The translations under genes and the position numbers were made by a program. A stretch of 64,000 nucleotides of DNA, taken from Nonomuraea thailandensis. GTDB lineage: Bacteria; Actinomycetota; Actinomycetes; Streptosporangiales; Streptosporangiaceae. The notes beneath the pieces are model-generated. The model had not been told where the DNA came from, did no database searches, and worked only from the letters and a program-made list of their open reading frames with translations. Location of the stretch: NCBI RefSeq assembly GCF_024172165.1, contig NZ_JAMZEB010000002.1, forward strand, positions 11,677,501 to 11,741,500, given 5' to 3'. Of the stretch, positions 28,301 through 37,681 are shown in pieces (the stretch's first letter is position 1; each line of letters begins with the position of its first letter).

Positions 28301-29947
28301 TCACACCCCCGTCGTGTTGCGGGGGTAGGCGATCTGCGGGTCGGTGGCGATGTTGACCAGGTACGGCACGCCGGAGTCGAACGCCCTGCGCAGCGCGGGC
28401 CCGATCTCCGACGGCTTGGTCACCAGCTCGCCGCCCCCGCCGAGCGCGGTCACGACCTGGTCGTAGCGGCACTGCGGCTGCAGCTCCGCGGCCACGTCGT
28501 AGCCGTACAACATCTGCATGGGGTGCTTCTCCAGGCCCCACATGCCGTTGTTGCCGCAGATCATCACGACCGGGAGCCTGTGGCGGACGAGGGTGTCGAC
28601 GTCCATCAGCGAGAAGCCGGCGGCGCCGTCGCCGAGCAGCAGCACCACCTGCGAGGACGGCCTGGCCAGGCGGGCGGCGATGGAGTAGCCCAGGCCGGTG
28701 CCCAGGCAGCCGTACGGGCCGGGGTCGAGCCAGTTGCCCGGCTGCTTCGGCTCGACGTACTTGCCGGCGTAGGAGACGAAGTCGCCGCCGTCGCCGATCA
28801 CCACGGCGTCGTCGTCGAGAACCCGGTTCAGCTCGCCGTAGACGCGCATCGGGTGGATCGGGTCGGAGCCGGAGGCCAGCAGCTCGGCGTCGCCGGCGAT
28901 GGCCGCGGCGGCCGCCTCGGACAGCCTCGTCACCCACGAGGCGTACGCGTCGGGCTTGACCCCCGCCTCGCCGCAGGCCGTGCCGAGGCTCCAGAACACC
29001 ACCGACAGGTCGCCGGCGGCGGAGGCGGCCGGCTGCATGTGCGTGGCGAGCTGCGAGGGCGCGTCGGCGATGTGCACCACCCTGGCCAGCGGCGCGCCGT
29101 CCTTGCCGCCGAACCAGCCGTAGCCGAGCCGGAAGTCGAGCGGCGTGCCGACCACGATGACCAGGTCGGCCTGGGCGAAGGCGAGGCCGCGGGCCCGGGT
29201 GACGAGCAGCTCGTGGCCGGACGGCAGGATGCCGCGGCCCTGGCCGTTGGGGATGACCGGCAGCCGCCACGTCTCGGCGAAGTCGCGGGCGGCCTCCTCG
29301 GCGCGGTCCATCCACACGTCGGAGCCGTACACCAGCACGGGGCGCTCGGCCTCCGCCAGCAGCCGCGCGATGCCCGCCAGGTCGTCGGGGTCGGGCTCCA
29401 GCGGCGACGGCGACTGCGTGTGCACCTCGTGGGCCGGCGAGGGGGAGAACAGGTGGTCCATGTAGAAGTCGAGGAAGACTGGGCCGCGGTGCGGCGCGAC
29501 CGCCGTGCGGAAGGCGACCTCGACGTCCTGGCCGACGGAATCGGCGCCGGACGCGGTGAACGACAGCTTGGTGATCGGCTCCAGCAGCGGCGGGTGGTCC
29601 ATCTCCTGGAGGGCACCGCTGCCCCAGCGGGACTGGGGCGCCCGGCCGCCCAGGACGACCACGGGGGAGCCGTTGAAGTGGGCGGTCGCGACGCCGCTGA
29701 CGCCGTTGGTGATGCCGGGGCCCGCGGTCAGCACGGCCAGGCCGGGTTTCCTGGTCAGCCTGGCGGTCGCCTCGGCGGCGAAGACCGCGCTCTGCTCGTG
29801 GCGTACGTCGAGGATGCGCATGCCCTCGTGCACGGCGCCGTCGTAGAGCGGGAAGACGTGCCCTCCCGACAGGGTGAACATGGTCTCGACACCGTAGGCC
29901 TTGGACACGGCGACGGCGGCGTCACCGGCGTGCTTCGCAGACTCCAT
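28301..29947 (-). CDS. Thiamine-diphosphate-dependent enzyme, acetolactate synthase-like
   Basis: 548 aa. The N-terminal Pyr domain has RHEQSAVFAAEATARLT with the catalytic Glu that activates ThDP and GPGITNGVSGVATA; the C-terminal PP domain has the GDGAAGFS(L)MD metal motif and NNGMWG. The overall organisation is that of acetolactate synthase large subunits and oxalyl-CoA decarboxylases, but no small regulatory subunit is adjacent, so the reaction is uncertain. It converges on the kinase gene, 8 bp apart; a GGGGGT/ACCCCC hairpin near the shared end may stop both transcripts. Confidence 0.85.
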   Translation of the reverse strand: MESAKHAGDAAVAVSKAYGVETMFTLSGGHVFPLYDGAVHEGMRILDVRHEQSAVFAAEATARLTRKPGLAVLTAGPGITNGVSGVATAHFNGSPVVVLGGRAPQSRWGSGALQEMDHPPLLEPITKLSFTASGADSVGQDVEVAFRTAVAPHRGPVFLDFYMDHLFSPSPAHEVHTQSPSPLEPDPDDLAGIARLLAEAERPVLVYGSDVWMDRAEEAARDFAETWRLPVIPNGQGRGILPSGHELLVTRARGLAFAQADLVIVVGTPLDFRLGYGWFGGKDGAPLARVVHIADAPSQLATHMQPAASAAGDLSVVFWSLGTACGEAGVKPDAYASWVTRLSEAAAAAIAGDAELLASGSDPIHPMRVYGELNRVLDDDAVVIGDGGDFVSYAGKYVEPKQPGNWLDPGPYGCLGTGLGYSIAARLARPSSQVVLLLGDGAAGFSLMDVDTLVRHRLPVVMICGNNGMWGLEKHPMQMLYGYDVAAELQPQCRYDQVVTALGGGGELVTKPSEIGPALRRAFDSGVPYLVNIATDPQIAYPRNTTGV

Positions 29948-29987
29948 GCCGGGAACTTACCAACCAGTCACACAGGTAAACAGACTT

Positions 29988-30764
29988 TCATCGGCAGCAC
30001 ACGCTCACGAGGCCATCGGGGGCCCTCACAGTGATCTTCCTTGACGCGTTGGGGGACATCTTGACGTCGAGCGTGGTGTTGGCGCCTTCGGCCGTGACGG
30101 CGTACAGGCTGGGCGGCACGTGCATGCGGACGTCGCCCGTCGTCCGCACCGTCGCCTTGACCTGGGACGGCGCGCTACGGAAGGTCAGCTCGACGTTGCC
30201 CGAGCCGACCTCCACGTCGGCCCGCTCGCTGCGCAGGCGGTCGCCGTCCACGCGGCCCGTGCCGGTGCGCACCCACAGGTCCCCGGCGAGCGCGTTGACG
30301 CGCACGTTGCCGGACACGGTCGTCAGCCGCAGGTCGCCGAAGAGCTCGGACACCACGAGCGCGCCCACGGACGTGGCGGCCTCGAGCGTGGTCTCCGGTG
30401 GCACGGCCACCACGTAGTCGGCCTCGCAGATCGGCCCCCGCGGCTGGTCGGAGCCGGGGCACACGGCGTCGAGCCGCAGCGTGGCGGAGTCGGCGTCCCA
30501 GTCCTCGGTGACGGTGGGCCGGTCGCGCGACCAGCTCAGCGAGCGCTGGATGAGCAGCTCGCCCGCCTTCCCCGACAGCACCCACAGGTTCACCTGGCCC
30601 TTGCCCGCCTTGATGCGCAGCTCCTGGCCGTCGAACGGGATGGAACGCATGGTGACGTCCGTCGGGGTCCTGGCCTTGGCGAAGCCGCGCCACAGCAGCG
30701 TCGTGGACACCAGCAGGGCGAACACGGTGGCCGCCGCTCCGGCCGCCAGCCACACCGCTCTCAC
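29988..30764 (-). CDS. Membrane-anchored Toast-rack (DUF4097-type) protein
   Basis: 258 aa with an N-terminal anchor (VWLAAGAAATVFALLVSTTLLW). The rest is a repetitive beta-structure: TSVGALVVSELFGDLRLTTVSGNVRVNALAGDLWVRTGTGRVDGDRL, the DUF4097 pattern of stacked short strands, and it ends with paired cysteines (VSVCCR). The start overlaps the response-regulator stop by 4 nt, so it is the third gene of a histidine kinase-regulator-Toast-rack operon. An envelope-stress sensing or output role is inferred from similar lia/psp-like operons. Confidence 0.8.
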   Translation of the reverse strand: MRAVWLAAGAAATVFALLVSTTLLWRGFAKARTPTDVTMRSIPFDGQELRIKAGKGQVNLWVLSGKAGELLIQRSLSWSRDRPTVTEDWDADSATLRLDAVCPGSDQPRGPICEADYVVAVPPETTLEAATSVGALVVSELFGDLRLTTVSGNVRVNALAGDLWVRTGTGRVDGDRLRSERADVEVGSGNVELTFRSAPSQVKATVRTTGDVRMHVPPSLYAVTAEGANTTLDVKMSPNASRKITVRAPDGLVSVCCR

Positions 30765-31417
30765 GGCAGGCTCCGGATCTTGAGGAACTGCAGCACCGCG
30801 AGCACCCGCCGGTGGTCACCCTCGGCGGGCGGCAGGTCGAGCTTGGTGAAGATGTTGCCGATGTGCTTGCCCACGGCCCCCTCGCTGAGCACCAGAGCCT
30901 GCCCGATGCCGGCGTTGGAGCGGCCCTCGGCCATCAGCCTGAGCACCTCGTGCTCGCGCGGCGTGAGCCGCTCCAGCGGGTCGCTGTTGCCGCGCAGCAG
31001 GAGCTGGGCCACGACCTCCGGGTCGAGCGCGGTGCCGCCGGAGGCCACCCTGCGCAGCGCGTCGATGAACTCCGTCACGTCCGCCACCCGGTCCTTGAGC
31101 AGGTAGCCGACGCCGCCGGCCGAGGCGGAGGCGAGGAGCTGGGCGGCGTAGCGCTCCTCGACGTACTGCGAGAGCACCAGCACGGCCAGGCCCGGCTGCT
31201 GGCGGCGCAGCACGAGCGCGGCCCGCAGGCCCTCGTCGGTGTGCGTGGGCGGCATCCTGACGTCGGTGACGACCAGCTCCGGCTTGTGCTCCTCGGCCGC
31301 CCGCAGCAGCCCCTCCGCCTCGTCCACGGCCGCCACCACCTCCATGCCGGCGGCGGCCAGGAGCCGGATCAGGCCCTCCCTCAGCAGCACGGAATCCTCT
31401 GCGAGCACTACTCGCAC
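30761..31417 (-). CDS. LuxR-type (NarL/LiaR) response regulator
   Basis: 218 aa from the GTG at 31417, which overlaps the kinase gene by 10 nt. The receiver has the acid pair in LAEDSVLLREGL, the phospho-Asp in ELVVTDVRMPP and the Lys in YLLKDRV. The C-terminal helix-turn-helix reads LTPREHEVLRLMAEGRSNAGIGQALVLSEGAVGKHIGNIFTKL. It pairs with the adjacent LiaS-type kinase. Confidence 0.94.
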   Translation of the reverse strand: MRVVLAEDSVLLREGLIRLLAAAGMEVVAAVDEAEGLLRAAEEHKPELVVTDVRMPPTHTDEGLRAALVLRRQQPGLAVLVLSQYVEERYAAQLLASASAGGVGYLLKDRVADVTEFIDALRRVASGGTALDPEVVAQLLLRGNSDPLERLTPREHEVLRLMAEGRSNAGIGQALVLSEGAVGKHIGNIFTKLDLPPAEGDHRRVLAVLQFLKIRSLP

Positions 31418-32568
31418 GGCAGCTCCACCTCGATCGTCGTCGGTCCGCCCAGCGGGCTGGACAGCCGTAGAGTCCCGTCCACGGAGTCGATCCGCTGGGC
31501 CAGGCCGCGCAGCCCGGTCCCGCCGTCCATCCTGGCACCGCCGCACCCGTCGTCGTAGACGAGCACGTGCAGGCGATCGCGCTCACGCCGCACGCTCACC
31601 TCGGCCCGCTTGGCCGCGGCGTGCTTGGCGATGTTGGTCAGTGCTTCTGACACGGTGAAGAACGCCACCGCCTCGATGGTCGGAGTGGTACGCCGCTCGA
31701 TGTCGACGCGCAGCTTGACGGGGAAGGGCGCGCGGGCCGCGACGCCGGACAGCGCCGCGTCCAGGCCCTGGTCGTTGAGCACGGCGGGGTGCAGGCCGCG
31801 GACGAAGTCGCGCAGCTCCTTGAGCGCCTGCTTGGCCTCCTCGTGCGCCTGCTCGATGGCCTCGCGGGCCGGCTCGGGCAGGTCGGTCAGCGTGGCCCTG
31901 GCCAGGCCCAGGTTCATGGCCAGGGAGACGAGCCGCTGCTGGGCGCCGTCGTGCAGGTCGCGCTCGATCCTGCGGCGCTCGGCGTCGGCCGCGTCGATCA
32001 CGCCGGCCCGGCTCTCGGTCAGCGTCTCGATGCGCTGCCCCAGCTCCGTACGGCTGGGCCCGAGCAGCGTACGGGCCACCGACAGGTCCAGCGCCGCCAT
32101 GCCGCGGGCCAGGAACGGCGCGAGCACCAGCAGCGCCAGCCCGATCAGCATGAACGCGAGCTGCACCCGGTTGTCCCTGAGGTCGAGCGCGAACTCCAGC
32201 GGGGGCTCCTGCAGCTTGGGCGGCAGGAACGCCAGCAGCCCCACCACCGCCCCGCCCCACGCGAACGCCACCAGGGCCGCGCCGGCCAGGCCCACCACCG
32301 GCGACAGCAGGTGGTAGCCGATCTGCCGCCACGTCAGCGGATCGCGCCAGCTCGCCGGGGCGGGCACGGGCGGGATGAGCACGCCCTGGAAGGCGCGCAG
32401 CCGCGAGCGCTGCACCCTGGTGAACCACGGCAGGGCCCGCTGCAGCAGCGGCGGCGCCACGGCCAGCAGCAGCGTCAGCCCGCCGAGCAGCACGGCGACC
32501 GGAAAACCGGTCATCACATGGGCCGTGTCCAGCCAGGCCCGCGCCGACCAGGGACGGGGGACTTTCAT
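31408..32568 (-). CDS. Membrane sensor histidine kinase (NarL/LiaS type)
   Basis: 386 aa with several membrane helices in the first ~170 residues, then a HisKA_3 dimerisation domain carrying ERDLHDGAQQRLVSLAMNLGLA (phospho-His in LHDG) and an ATPase domain with FFTVSEALTNIAKHAAAKRAEV (N box) and DDGCGGARMDGGTGLRGLAQRI (G boxes). It is the first gene of the kinase-regulator-Toast-rack operon. The signal sensed is unknown. Confidence 0.93.
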   Translation of the reverse strand: MKVPRPWSARAWLDTAHVMTGFPVAVLLGGLTLLLAVAPPLLQRALPWFTRVQRSRLRAFQGVLIPPVPAPASWRDPLTWRQIGYHLLSPVVGLAGAALVAFAWGGAVVGLLAFLPPKLQEPPLEFALDLRDNRVQLAFMLIGLALLVLAPFLARGMAALDLSVARTLLGPSRTELGQRIETLTESRAGVIDAADAERRRIERDLHDGAQQRLVSLAMNLGLARATLTDLPEPAREAIEQAHEEAKQALKELRDFVRGLHPAVLNDQGLDAALSGVAARAPFPVKLRVDIERRTTPTIEAVAFFTVSEALTNIAKHAAAKRAEVSVRRERDRLHVLVYDDGCGGARMDGGTGLRGLAQRIDSVDGTLRLSSPLGGPTTIEVELPCE

Positions 32569-32659
32569 GCCTCAACGGTATTGACCTGGAGCGAGGACGC
32601 GAAATGGGTCTGGTGTGCCGGTGCATGGTGGGGTTAACCCCACCCTCGGGACCGCGCGG

Positions 32660-33379
32660 CTAGAGGCTGTGGCGCTGCCTGAAGGCCAGCGGGTCGAAGG
32701 CGCCGCCCAGCGTGGCGCCCAGCCCCTGGCGGGCCGCCTCGGCGAACTCCTGGCGCCCCCGCAGGCCGCCCAGCCCCTCGGGCAGCACGCCGGCCAGCGG
32801 CCTGGCCGCCAGCATCTCCAGATCCGTCACGCTGCCGCACGCGACGGGACCGGGCGTGGCCGGCCACCGGCCGATGACGATCCCGGCCAGGTCGAGCCCG
32901 TGGTGGGCCAGCGACTCCAGGGTGAGCGCGGTGTGGTTGACGGTGTCGCGGGAGGGCCGCACCACGACGAGGACCTGCGCGCGCAGGGCGCGGGCCAGGT
33001 CGGCGAGGGTGGCGCCCTCCTCGTCGTAGCGGTCGAGCAGCCCGCCGGCGCCGTCCACGACGACCAGGCGGCTGCTCTCGGCCAGCTCCCGCACCAGCCC
33101 GGCGGCCGCGGACAGCGACACGGGCGGCACTCCCGCCGCCCGGGCCGCCGCGGCGGGCGGCAGGGGGCCGGGGAAGCGGCCGAGCTCGAACGTGGTGGTG
33201 ACGCCTGACAGCCGGATGACCTCGTCCACGTCGCCCGGCTCGCCGGCCGCCAGCCCGGTCTGCGCGGGCTTGACCACCGCCGCCGCGGACCCGCGGGCGA
33301 GCGCCAGCGCGCTCAGCGCCGCCGTGACGACGGTCTTGCCGACGCCGGTGCCGGTTCCCGTGACGACCAGGACGCTCAT
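32660..33379 (-). CDS. bioD: Dethiobiotin synthetase
   Basis: 239 aa from the ATG that overlaps the dasR stop by 4 nt. P-loop GTGTGVGKT at the N-terminus, VKPAQTG substrate loop, [16 protein letters not shown] and the conserved [19 protein letters not shown]. It closes the ureido ring in biotin synthesis. bioA, bioB and bioF are not nearby, so the link to dasR is notable. Confidence 0.93.
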   Translation of the reverse strand: MSVLVVTGTGTGVGKTVVTAALSALALARGSAAAVVKPAQTGLAAGEPGDVDEVIRLSGVTTTFELGRFPGPLPPAAAARAAGVPPVSLSAAAGLVRELAESSRLVVVDGAGGLLDRYDEEGATLADLARALRAQVLVVVRPSRDTVNHTALTLESLAHHGLDLAGIVIGRWPATPGPVACGSVTDLEMLAARPLAGVLPEGLGGLRGRQEFAEAARQGLGATLGGAFDPLAFRQRHSL

Positions 33380-34095
33380 GGGCGCCGCAGGCGGGTGACG
33401 AACTTGTACCGGTCGCCGCGGTAGAGCGACTGCGCCCACTCGACGGGGTTGCCGTCGGCGTCGAAGGCGTGCCGGGTGAGCAGCAGCATCGGCAGGCCGA
33501 CGTCCACGCCGAGCGCCTTGGCGTCGTAGGGGGTGGCCAGGACGGTCTCGATGATCTCTTCGGCGTCGGTCAGCCGCACGTTGTAGGCGTTGTGCAGCGT
33601 CTCGTACAGGGAGGCGTGCACCTCCAGCTCGCGCCGCAGGCGGGGGAAGCGGCGCGCCGACAGGTGGGTGGTGTCTATCGACACCGGCTCGCCGTTGGCC
33701 AGCCTGAGCCGGTGGATGCGCAGCACGCGCCCGCCCGGGTTGATGGCCAGGCGCCGCGCGAGCGCCTCGTCGGCGGTGATGTAGCCGATCTCCAGGATCT
33801 TGGTGTCCGGCTCCAGACCGGCCGTGCGCAGATCCCCGATGTAGGAGGTGAGCTGCAGCACCTGGGCCACCTTGGGCTGCGCCACGAACGTGCCCTTGCC
33901 CTGGATGCGCAGCAGCCGCCCCTCGACGACCAGCTCGGTCAGCGCCTGCCTGACGGTGGTGCGCGAGGTCTCGAACCGTACGGCCAGCGTGCGCTCGGGC
34001 GGCAGGGCCGTGCCGGGGGGCAGGGTCTTGGTGAGCTCGAGCAGGGCCCGTTTCACGTCGTAGTACTTGGGAACGCGGGGGCTGTCGTCTGTCAC
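33376..34095 (-). CDS. dasR: GntR/HutC-family regulator, DasR homologue
   Basis: 239 aa. The winged helix ([47 protein letters not shown]) and UTRA effector domain ([50 protein letters not shown]) are strikingly close to Streptomyces DasR, the GlcNAc-6-phosphate-responsive regulator of chitin use, development and antibiotics. The next gene, bioD, is translationally coupled. I see no full dre palindrome (core TGGTCTAGACCA) just upstream. Confidence 0.9.
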   Translation of the reverse strand: MTDDSPRVPKYYDVKRALLELTKTLPPGTALPPERTLAVRFETSRTTVRQALTELVVEGRLLRIQGKGTFVAQPKVAQVLQLTSYIGDLRTAGLEPDTKILEIGYITADEALARRLAINPGGRVLRIHRLRLANGEPVSIDTTHLSARRFPRLRRELEVHASLYETLHNAYNVRLTDAEEIIETVLATPYDAKALGVDVGLPMLLLTRHAFDADGNPVEWAQSLYRGDRYKFVTRLRRP

Positions 34096-34557
34096 GCTCT
34101 CACCTTCACTTCTGCCACGGCGGTGAGGGCGTGTCTGATCACCGCGAGATCATCGGAACTCACTTTGGCCCGAGCGGTCAACCGCGGGCAGGAGCGGCCC
34201 GCAGGCTCCGGGCGCGTACGGGTGTGAGCACACGCGGATCCGGGCAGCTCAGGTTGATTGTGAAGGATATCCACAGCAGCGCGCGCGATCACAACCGAGG
34301 CCGGTTCGCGCGCCGTGTCGCGGAAGAACCACCTGCCCGTGTGGATCACCTCCGGCTCGCCGCGCACCGTCCCGTCTGGGATCCGGCGACTTCGACCCTG
34401 TGATGGTTCTCACAATATGAGATTGACCCCTCACCCATATGGTCTTATGCCCCCGCTGGCGTGAACTCTGCCTGCTCGTCCCCTATCGGCCCGACCCTGC
34501 CCCCTCTCACCGGGAGTCGGTTTGGTTGTTGCGGGGGAAAGCACGCATGATGCACTC
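34096..34557. other. Intergenic region between divergent dasR and pdtaS
   Basis: 462 bp, lower in GC than the genes around it, with A/T-rich spots near 34400-34450. TTGACC (34423-34428) followed after 17 nt by TATGCC (34446-34451) is a possible promoter for pdtaS. Overlapping short frames on both strands lack ribosome-binding sites and are not supported. Confidence 0.45.
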
Positions 34558-36027
34558 GTGCCGACTCTCAGCGACCTCGTAGCCCGTCACACAGCGCTCG
34601 ACGAGGCGGATCTCGACTGGCTGCACTCGCTGGTCTCCGACTGGCAGCTGCTGGCCGATCTGTCCTTCGCCGACCTCATCCTGTGGGCGCCGCTGCTGGG
34701 GGAGAGCGGCTGGATCGCGATCGCCCAGATGCGCCCGACGACCGGCCCGACCGTCTACCACGACGACATCGTCGGCACCGTGGCCGCCAAGGGCGAGCGC
34801 AGCCTCATCGACACGGCCTGGAACGAGCGCCGCATCTGCCGCGAGGGCGACCCCGACTGGTCCACCGGCGTGCCCGTCCGCGAGGAGACCATCCCCGTGC
34901 GCCGGGCGGTCGAGGGCGGCGAGGGCCGCTTCCTGGCGGTCATCCAGCGCTCCACGAACCTCTCCTCGGCCCGCACGCCGTCCCGTCTGGAGCTGACCTA
35001 CCTGCAGAGCGCCTCCGACCTGGCGCAGATGGTGGCCGAAGGGCGCTTCCCGTTCTCCGGCGAGGAGCCGATCCTGGTGCGCTCGCCGCGCGTGGGCGAC
35101 GGCCTGCTGCGGCTCGACAGGGCGGGGCGCGTCACGTACGCGTCGCCGAACGCGCTGTCCGCCTACCGCCGGCTCGGCCTGCACGCCGACCTGGTCGGCG
35201 CCGAGCTGGGCCGGGTCACCGCGACGCTGTGCTACTCGGACGAGCCGATCAACGAGGACCTCATGATCGTGGCCAGCGGGCGCGCGGCCAAGGAGACCGA
35301 GGTCGAGTCCGGCGGCACGATCGTGCAGCTCCGGGCCATCCCGCTGATCGTCGGCGGCGGCCGCATCGGCGCGCTGGTGCTCATCAGGGACGTGACCGAG
35401 CTGCGGCGGCGCGAGCGCGAGCTGATGACCAAGGACGCCACCATCCGCGAGATCCACCACCGGGTCAAGAACAACCTGCAGACCGTGGCCGCGCTGCTCC
35501 GGCTGCAGGCCAGGCGGCTTCAGGTGCCCGAGGGGCGGGAGGCGCTGGAGGAGGCGGTGCGCAGGGTCGGGTCGATCGCGATCGTGCACGAGACGCTGTC
35601 GCACGCGCCGGAGGAGTTCGTCGACTTCGACGAGATCGCCGATCGGGTGATCGCGATGGCGGGAGAGGTGTCCTCACCGGAGGTGGGCGTCACGCCGCGC
35701 CGGGTGGGGGAGTTCGGGGTGTTGCCCTCGCTCATCGCCACACCGCTGGCCATGGCGATGACCGAGCTGTTGCAGAACGCGTTGCAGCATGGCCGGCCCA
35801 AGCGGCTGGAGGTGGTGGTCGAGCCCGCGCACGAGCGGCTGAACGTGACCGTCTGGGACGACGGCCGCGGCCTGCCCGTCGGCTTCGACCTCGACAGCTC
35901 CACCAGTCTGGGGCTGCAGATCGTGCGTACGCTGGTCGAGGGGGAGTTGTCCGGGCGGCTCACCATTGAGCCGCGCCAGGACGGAGGCACGGAGGTCGTC
36001 CTGTCGATCCCGCTCCCGCCGAGCTGA
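34558..36027 (+). CDS. pdtaS: Sensor histidine kinase PdtaS-like
   Basis: 489 aa from GTG (PTLSDLVARHTALDEADLDWLH matches mycobacterial PdtaS). An N-terminal GAF-like domain, then a PAS-like domain ending LIRDVTELRRRERELMTKD, then the HisKA_2 box EIHHRVKNNLQTVAALLRLQAR with the phospho-His, and an ATPase domain (MTELLQNALQHGR; VWDDGRGLPVGFD). It is soluble. In mycobacteria it phosphorylates the ANTAR regulator PdtaR and sits beside whiB1, as it does here; no pdtaR gene is in the window. Confidence 0.92.
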   Translation: MPTLSDLVARHTALDEADLDWLHSLVSDWQLLADLSFADLILWAPLLGESGWIAIAQMRPTTGPTVYHDDIVGTVAAKGERSLIDTAWNERRICREGDPDWSTGVPVREETIPVRRAVEGGEGRFLAVIQRSTNLSSARTPSRLELTYLQSASDLAQMVAEGRFPFSGEEPILVRSPRVGDGLLRLDRAGRVTYASPNALSAYRRLGLHADLVGAELGRVTATLCYSDEPINEDLMIVASGRAAKETEVESGGTIVQLRAIPLIVGGGRIGALVLIRDVTELRRRERELMTKDATIREIHHRVKNNLQTVAALLRLQARRLQVPEGREALEEAVRRVGSIAIVHETLSHAPEEFVDFDEIADRVIAMAGEVSSPEVGVTPRRVGEFGVLPSLIATPLAMAMTELLQNALQHGRPKRLEVVVEPAHERLNVTVWDDGRGLPVGFDLDSSTSLGLQIVRTLVEGELSGRLTIEPRQDGGTEVVLSIPLPPS

Positions 36028-36100
36028 ACGCGCCGGCTGAACGACGGGGGCCGCTGCTGCGCGCGGACCGGCGTCGCGTATGTTCTTGGGTGTGACAGGT

Positions 36101-36355
36101 TCAGGCGGTGGCGCGGGCACGAGCCCGGGCGGAGCGGCGCTTGAGCGCGCGGCGCTCGTCCTCGCTCAGGCCGCCCCAGACGCCGGCGTCCTGGCCGGAC
36201 TCCAGCGCCCACTTCAGGCAGGCCTCGACCGCCGAGCAGGAACGGCAGACCTGCTTGGCCTCTTCGATCTGCATGAGTGCCGGGCCGGTGTTGCCGATCG
36301 GGAAGAACAGCTCGGGGTCCACGTCACGGCAGGCAGCTCGGTGGCGCCAGTCCAT
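36101..36355 (-). CDS. whiB1: WhiB-family iron-sulfur transcription factor (WhiB1/WblE type)
   Basis: 84 aa with the four cluster cysteines C9, C37, C40 and C46, the GVWGG turn at 58-62 and a basic C-terminal tail for DNA contact. The sequence matches WhiB1, an essential NO-sensitive [4Fe-4S] protein that binds the principal sigma factor. It is convergent with pdtaS, as in mycobacteria. AAGGAG precedes the ATG. A CRP-like palindrome lies 56-69 bp upstream. Confidence 0.94.
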   Translation of the reverse strand: MDWRHRAACRDVDPELFFPIGNTGPALMQIEEAKQVCRSCSAVEACLKWALESGQDAGVWGGLSEDERRALKRRSARARARATA

Positions 36356-36410
36356 GCGTCCACTCCTTAGTAGATGGAGCCTCTGGTCGGCTCCGTGCGG
36401 CTACTACTTT

Positions 36411-36424
36411 GTGAAGAGTTTCAC
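36411..36424. promoter_or_regulatory. CRP-like palindrome upstream of whiB1
   Basis: GTGA-AGAGTT-TCAC, the core of the TGTGA-N6-TCACA consensus (the flanking 5' T is also present). It lies upstream of whiB1, whose mycobacterial counterpart is known to be controlled by a cAMP receptor protein. Confidence 0.6.
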
Positions 36425-36627
36425 TAACTCGCGCGAACAATTACCCGCATCCTGTGAGGACCGGGGTTGTCCGCTGATCATCGGAGGACCCTGGGGTGTT
36501 TAAAGGTCCTACGTTCCGACGTCATGAACGAGCCTGTCAGCCACGCAGAGTGCACGCAAGGGGGTTGGCGGGAAGTTTTGGCGGTTATGGATGTCGGATG
36601 CGTCACACAATGACCGAATGTAACCGG

Positions 36628-37593
36628 CTAGACCAGAACTTGTAATGCGTTCGGTGTAGACCGGAATGTTACGGTTTCGCGTTCTCCCAGGTAGTCGCCG
36701 TCCAGCTGGAAGGCCACGGGACGGTCGGCGGTGAGCGTGATCTCGGCCTCGTCGTGCATCTGGACGAGGTGCCGGCCGGACGGAAGGATGTCACTCTCCG
36801 TGAGAATGTGCCGGATCACCTTCGCCAGCGTCATCGGCCCCATGCGCCGCATGCCGAGGAGGTCGAGCCCGGTCTCGAAGCTCGCCCACGGGGTGGGCCG
36901 GACCGGCTTGCTGCCCACGAACGTCCACGGTGAGGTGTTGGAGACGATCGCCATGAACACCCCCTCCGCGGGCGGGATGCCGGGGCCGGTCACCGTCATC
37001 GCGGGATGCCGCTTGTCCGTGGCCAGATAGTGTCTCAGAGCCGTGTTCACATACCGTGCAGGGGTAGCCTTACGCCCGGTGCCCCTGAGGCCCTCCACGG
37101 CCCGTACAACCTCTGCGTCGTACCCCATTCCCGAGCAGAAGGTGAAATAGCGGCTCTGTCCCTCCCAAAGGGCTTGGCCCAAACCCACGGTCCTGCGCCG
37201 GTCCTCCCTGAGCGCCTCCAGCACCTGGCCGGTCGACTCCACGGGGTCGTTCGGCAGGCCCAGCGCGCGGGCGAAGACGTTCGCGCTGCCGCCGGGGATG
37301 ACGATCAGGCCGGGGCGGCCGGTGCTCGGGTCCGCCCTCGGCGGTTCGTCGCCGCCGTTCACCGGGTTCAGCAGGCCGTTGACCGTCTCGTTGATCGTTC
37401 CATCGCCGCCGAGCACCGCGACCACGTCGTACCCCTTGGCCCGCGCGGTGGCCGCCAGGGCGGCGGCGTGCCCGCGGTAGCGGGTCTCCTCGACGGCGAG
37501 CTCGACCGCCGCGCCGAGCGCGCGGATCAGCACGTCCCGCGTACGGGCGTTCGTGGTCGTGGCCTTGGGGTTGACCAGCAGCATTGCGCGCAT
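36628..37593 (-). CDS. Diacylglycerol kinase-like lipid kinase
   Basis: 321 aa from the ATG at 37593. The catalytic fold is plain: LLVNPKATTT, VVAVLGGDGTINETVNGLL (GGDGT nucleotide loop), IPGGSANVFARALGLP and ERETVTFRSTPNALQVLV. It likely phosphorylates diacylglycerol or another lipid. It lies upstream of whiB1 in the same direction, 272 bp away, and is divergent from a small membrane protein gene. Confidence 0.9.
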   Translation of the reverse strand: MRAMLLVNPKATTTNARTRDVLIRALGAAVELAVEETRYRGHAAALAATARAKGYDVVAVLGGDGTINETVNGLLNPVNGGDEPPRADPSTGRPGLIVIPGGSANVFARALGLPNDPVESTGQVLEALREDRRRTVGLGQALWEGQSRYFTFCSGMGYDAEVVRAVEGLRGTGRKATPARYVNTALRHYLATDKRHPAMTVTGPGIPPAEGVFMAIVSNTSPWTFVGSKPVRPTPWASFETGLDLLGMRRMGPMTLAKVIRHILTESDILPSGRHLVQMHDEAEITLTADRPVAFQLDGDYLGERETVTFRSTPNALQVLV

Positions 37594-37681
37594 ATCGCCA
37601 GCGTAGCCGGTGGCCTTGTCCGACTTATCGGCCGAACGTCCTATTTTCCGGCCCGTCCTGCCCGGGAGGTAGGGTACGGAC

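Noticed and set aside
26642-30034. A 1130-codon plus-strand open frame across the kinase and TPP genes
   Set aside because: It is a GC-bias shadow: composition is Arg/Gly/Ala-rich without domains, and both underlying genes are clearly coding in other frames.
36620-36650. DasR-like dre half site (CTAGACCAG) near the lipid-kinase stop
   Set aside because: Only about 11 of 16 positions fit and it overlaps a stop codon at the end of a gene, not a promoter.
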